A stretch of 64,000 nucleotides of DNA from Sedimentibacter sp. MB35-C1. Its GTDB lineage: Bacteria; Bacillota; Clostridia; Tissierellales; Sedimentibacteraceae. Below are positions 60,985 through 64,000 of the stretch, one piece after another (the stretch's first letter is position 1; each line of letters opens with the position of its first letter). The translations under genes and the position numbers were made by a program. The DNA is taken from positions 2,356,001 through 2,420,000 of the forward strand of contig NZ_CP133188.1 in the NCBI RefSeq assembly GCF_030913635.1, written 5' to 3'. Below the pieces are notes generated by a model that saw nothing but the letters and a program-made list of their open reading frames with translations, was not told the DNA's origin and did no database searches.

Positions 60985-62049
60985 TTATTCAGCTGCAACG
61001 CAGCTAACGCTGTCCACTATTTGAATCCATGTATTTCCGGGGTTAAATTTAAGCTGTTCCCCATCTATGTAAAATCTTGTTCTTTCCTTTTCGGAATCCT
61101 TTTTCCAAGTAATATTTACAAATTCTCCATTCGTAAAATACATTCCTTCTCCCGTACCTATTGTTTTCAGTTTAAGCCTGCCTTCACTGTCCAGTACGCT
61201 CTTAGGAGCCTCTAAAACTATTATATTCTTAGTTTCAAGCTGCTCTTTGTCTAATTCATCCAAATGTTTTTCGTTGTCTTTAAAACGCAAATAAAGCCCT
61301 GATTCATCGTCATACACATATTCGGTAGTATTTTCTTTATTATATGCAATATTGATTTTTTTAGCGTTTACACTGTCATATTTTTTAGAAAGCGAAACAG
61401 ACTTATCATTGAAATCATATTTTTCAAATGATGCATCAGATCTGAAACCCAGTCTTTCCGATTCGTCTCGGATGGATTGCAAAGTTGTGTACATATTGTG
61501 GGGAGCAAACTTTCCCGTATCGTTGTAGCGCCACATAGCGCCTGAATACAGTCCGTCTACTTCTGCAGTGCCCAGTCTTCTTATTTCTGAAAAAGCCTCC
61601 TCACTTCCGCCAACATGCACAAACACAGCATCATTTTCCATTGCGTAATAAATTATATAAGGCCTTGCACTTCTTACCGGCCCTACAAGCTCAGGTTCCT
61701 TTGCCAGATACACAGCAAGGTATCTTGTATATGGATACTCTACCTCAAACTCATAGACTATTTCCGCGTCCTTCAATCCCGACTGCCACCTAGCATCAGG
61801 ATGATTGTCCAATGACAGGGCTACAGGTCTTTTAGACAATTCTTCAGGGTAATATTTCAAGCCGTCAAGAGGGGAAGCAATCTTGTTTGGGTCATCCTCC
61901 TGCTTTTCTGTTTCTTCTGTTTTTAGTATTTTTTCCTCTTCTGCCGGTGCTTCCGACTTCTCGGCATCCTGCGGTACAGACGTTCTGCTGCTGCAGGATA
62001 CAGCAAAGACCATGACTAAAACCATTATATAAGACAGTATTTTTTTCAT
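60985..62049 (-). CDS. DUF3048 (YerB-like) lipoprotein
   Basis: Exported lipoprotein of 354 residues. An N-terminal signal peptide ends in the lipobox VFAVSC near Cys19, followed by an acidic linker (about 25-50). Then come the DUF3048 features PVALSLDNHPDARWQSGLKDAEIVYEFEVEYPYTR and VGPVRSARPYIIYYA. The ATG at 62049 has AAGGAA upstream. It replaces the pgpH/dgkA segment of the Bacillus locus. Molecular function not established. Confidence 0.9.
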   Translation of the reverse strand: MKKILSYIMVLVMVFAVSCSSRTSVPQDAEKSEAPAEEEKILKTEETEKQEDDPNKIASPLDGLKYYPEELSKRPVALSLDNHPDARWQSGLKDAEIVYEFEVEYPYTRYLAVYLAKEPELVGPVRSARPYIIYYAMENDAVFVHVGGSEEAFSEIRRLGTAEVDGLYSGAMWRYNDTGKFAPHNMYTTLQSIRDESERLGFRSDASFEKYDFNDKSVSLSKKYDSVNAKKINIAYNKENTTEYVYDDESGLYLRFKDNEKHLDELDKEQLETKNIIVLEAPKSVLDSEGRLKLKTIGTGEGMYFTNGEFVNITWKKDSEKERTRFYIDGEQLKFNPGNTWIQIVDSVSCVAAE

Positions 62050-62059
62050 AAACAATTCC

Positions 62060-62509
62060 TTATTTATATATTTTAAGCCTTTTCATAATATCTTTTTCTT
62101 TTGAGCGCATTTCTTCCTTTTCGGATGCATTCATATGGTCATATCCTAACAGATGAAGCATGCTGTGCACTGACAGGTACAGCATTTCTCTTTCCAGACT
62201 GTGGCCGAAATCATTGGCTTGTTCAATTATTTTCTGAGTTGAAAGCACAATGTCACCAAGTATAATAACTCCGTTAAATTCGTCATCATCCATTGGAAAT
62301 GACAATACATCTGTTTCTGAGTCAACATTCCTGTAATCTCTGTTAAGTTCCTTTATTTCATCGTTGGTAACGAAGGAAACACTCACCTCGTAGTCTCCCT
62401 CACACCCTTCTTCTTCAAGCACAGCATCTACAGCCTTTTCAATAGCCTTCATATTTTCGTCTGTAATTTCCATTACATCCTGTCTGTTATCAAATAATAC
62501 ATTAATCAT
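62060..62509 (-). CDS. ybeY: Endoribonuclease YbeY
   Basis: Zinc-dependent endoribonuclease of 149 residues for 16S rRNA maturation. The metal-binding triad is His115, His119 and His125 in HSMLHLLGYDH, and TDVLSFPM is conserved. The ATG at 62509 lies inside the phoH coding end, with GAGGGA upstream. Order phoH-ybeY is conserved. Confidence 0.96.
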   Translation of the reverse strand: MINVLFDNRQDVMEITDENMKAIEKAVDAVLEEEGCEGDYEVSVSFVTNDEIKELNRDYRNVDSETDVLSFPMDDDEFNGVIILGDIVLSTQKIIEQANDFGHSLEREMLYLSVHSMLHLLGYDHMNASEKEEMRSKEKDIMKRLKIYK

Positions 62510-63467
62510 TTTTTCCCTCGTATCTTTCGTATGCTTTAATTATGTCTTGAACTAGCTTATGTCTTACAACGTCTGTAGTGTTAAAATACATGAATCCTAT
62601 ATCTTCAATATCTTTTAAAATCCTTGCAACGGTCTTAAGTCCGGACTTCTTTCCAGCAGGAAGGTCTATCTGGGTAATGTCCCCCGTTATGACTGCTTTC
62701 GATCCGTAGCCTATACGCGTCAAAAACATCTTCATCTGCTCATTTGTTGTGTTTTGAGCCTCATCAAGAATGATGAAGGACGAATCTAGAGTACGACCTC
62801 TCATATATGCGAGTGGAGCAACTTCAATAAGCTGCTTTTCTACGTTTTTTAGGTAATTTTCAGGTCCCATTATGTCAAACAGAGCGTCATAAAGGGGTCT
62901 AAGATATGGATCAACCTTGTCTTGCAGATCACCTGGCAGAAATCCCAGTTTTTCTCCTGCTTCCACCGCAGGCCTTGTGAGAATTATCCTGTCAACTTCT
63001 TTTTTTCTGAAAGAATTTACTGCTGCGGCAACTGCCAGATAAGTTTTTCCTGTACCGGCAGGGCCAATTCCAAATGTTATATCCTTCCTGTTTATAATAT
63101 CCATGTATCTCTTCTGCCCCACTGTTTTAGGTTTAATAATTCTACCCGATGCGGTGGTGACAATTACGTCTTTTAATACTTCACTATAGTCTATACCGGA
63201 ATTTGAATTGTTTGCTTCAATTAAATAAACTACCTTCTGGTCGCTTATCTCTCCTTCCGTGTCAATTACATTAATCATGTCTTTTAATATCTTAACGACT
63301 GCTTCTGTTTTCTTCTTATCTCCTGTAACCTTGATGACACCGCTTCTTATAAGTATATTGACGTCAAAATAGCTTTTTATTATTTTAATATTTTTGTCAT
63401 GAATTCCTAAAAGCTTTATAAGGTTATCTTCATTTGCCATTAAAACATTTTCTTCGTACAGCTCCAT
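62502..63467 (-). CDS. phoH: PhoH family ATPase
   Basis: Cytoplasmic P-loop ATPase of 321 residues, linked to RNA metabolism. A Walker A GPAGTGKT (near 138-145), the DEAQN Walker B (near 235-239) and TGDITQIDLP are present, after an N-terminal KH-like region (about 15-75). The ATG at 63467 has AGGAGGA upstream. It lies between yqfD and ybeY as in Bacillus. Confidence 0.96.
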   Translation of the reverse strand: MELYEENVLMANEDNLIKLLGIHDKNIKIIKSYFDVNILIRSGVIKVTGDKKKTEAVVKILKDMINVIDTEGEISDQKVVYLIEANNSNSGIDYSEVLKDVIVTTASGRIIKPKTVGQKRYMDIINRKDITFGIGPAGTGKTYLAVAAAVNSFRKKEVDRIILTRPAVEAGEKLGFLPGDLQDKVDPYLRPLYDALFDIMGPENYLKNVEKQLIEVAPLAYMRGRTLDSSFIILDEAQNTTNEQMKMFLTRIGYGSKAVITGDITQIDLPAGKKSGLKTVARILKDIEDIGFMYFNTTDVVRHKLVQDIIKAYERYEGKND

Positions 63468-63485
63468 TAATCCTCCTAGAATAAT

Positions 63486-64000
63486 CTATGTTGTTCCATC
63501 TTCGTTGTCGGCGGGCATCATTGGATACAATCTTACCTTTTCGCCTATGTCTTCGATAATTTCAATTTGCGCCCTGAGATAGTAATATTTTTCATCCTCT
63601 AAAAAATTTATGGATGATTTCAGTATTTTAGCATCAGCGCCGCATTTTTTCAATAGATCATCGTACATATTAACAGTCATAGTGTTTTTTGCTGTAGCTT
63701 CATCTATTTCAAACGGTTTGAGCTCCTGTTCATAGTATGTTCCTTTTACAAGCGCAATATCAGATAAATTTGAAATTATCGGTATGTTAATTATTTTCTC
63801 CCTATAATTATAATTTTCATAGGGATCTTTGTCACCTATTATTTTAATACCATTGCCATTTATTTGCAAGTAATAAACATTTTTACTTTTGTTTGTAGCT
63901 GTTTCAATTTCCCTGAGCTTTTCCTCCTTCATTTCAAAATTGTAATATGTCTTGCCGTAGATAGTTCCTTCAGAAGGGACCATCATAAATTCATCGGAAT
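63486..64000 (-). CDS. yqfD: Sporulation protein YqfD, C-terminal part (gene runs off the window)
   Basis: The 3' end of a gene whose product lies before phoH, the position of yqfD. The visible 170 residues show GTIYGKTYYNFEMKEEKLREIETATNKSKNVYY, NYREKIINIPIISNLSDIALVKGTYYEQ and an end like YqfD proteins. These are exported or membrane-attached and needed for efficient sporulation. The 5' end lies outside the window. Confidence 0.85.
   Translation of the reverse strand, partial: SDEFMMVPSEGTIYGKTYYNFEMKEEKLREIETATNKSKNVYYLQINGNGIKIIGDKDPYENYNYREKIINIPIISNLSDIALVKGTYYEQELKPFEIDEATAKNTMTVNMYDDLLKKCGADAKILKSSINFLEDEKYYYLRAQIEIIEDIGEKVRLYPMMPADNEDGTT

Noticed and set aside
1-64000. CRISPR array, prophage or insertion sequence
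   Set aside because: No regularly spaced repeats, transposase or phage structural genes were recognised on either strand; the XerD-like gene is in its conserved housekeeping position, not a mobile element.

Overview
The window is low-GC Firmicutes DNA from an anaerobic, endospore-forming, Clostridia-type bacterium. This rests on the complete spoIIIA operon, spo0A, spoIVB and spoIIM, a ferredoxin-linked 2-oxoacid oxidoreductase, an IspH-S1 fusion gene and AGGAGG-type ribosome binding sites. A relative of Sedimentibacter or another Tissierellales-like lineage would fit, but the genus is an inference. About 70 genes are packed at high density, almost all on the minus strand, so most operons read from high to low coordinates.

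Layout by region. (1) 1-4.3 kb: a partial NhaC-type transporter preceded by a sigma-54-type promoter, and a two-component pair (substrate-binding-protein-fused histidine kinase and NtrC-type regulator). (2) 4.3-9.9 kb: an accessory block with an FMN-binding split-barrel protein, an MFS exporter, five GNAT acetyltransferase genes and a nucleoside phosphorylase. (3) 10-13 kb: three tandem M42 aminopeptidases. (4) 13.1-16.8 kb: cmk-plsC-ispH/S1. (5) 16.8-20.5 kb: a REP-like palindrome, an RpiR-type regulator and korDABC. (6) 20.7-31 kb: mnmM, rluB, D,D-carboxypeptidases, scpAB, deoB, a degenerate xerD, spoIIM, nudF and spo0A. (7) 31-44 kb: spoIVB, recN, argR, tlyA, xseBA, a TsaD-like paralog, nusB, asp23 and spoIIIAA-AH. 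(8) 44.2-47.2 kb: a plus-strand island with an FMN riboswitch and ribU, an MFS gene and a small coiled-coil gene. (9) 47.2-64 kb: rnpB, nadE, nif3, trmK, sigA, dnaG, dgt, ppsR, ccpN, T-box-glyQS, a DUF4342 gene, recO, era, cdd, a DUF3048 lipoprotein, ybeY, phoH and a partial yqfD.

Much of regions 6, 7 and 9 follows the Bacillus chromosome order (spoIIIA-yqhY-nusB-xseAB-tlyA-argR-recN-spoIVB-spo0A; phoH-ybeY-cdd-era-recO-glyS-ccpN-yqfL-dnaG-sigA-trmK-nif3), which supports several weak family calls. The departures are the interesting part: a TsaD-like gene sits where folD is in Bacillus, dxs and ispA are absent, and pgpH and dgkA are replaced by a DUF3048 gene.

No CRISPR array, prophage, insertion sequence, rRNA or tRNA was recognised by eye; a missed tRNA cannot be excluded. 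The strongest unusual observations are: two genes (ccpN and nif3) that lack an ATG/GTG/TTG start at the homologous position and appear to begin at ATT; a XerD homologue lacking three of its six catalytic residues; a sigma-54 promoter and dyad in front of the transporter next to its likely regulator pair; intergenic hairpins that overlap ribosome binding sites (spoIIM, ytfI-like); the TsaD-like paralog; and a 23-residue Trp/Cys/Arg-rich mini-protein not long enough to appear as a standard ORF.
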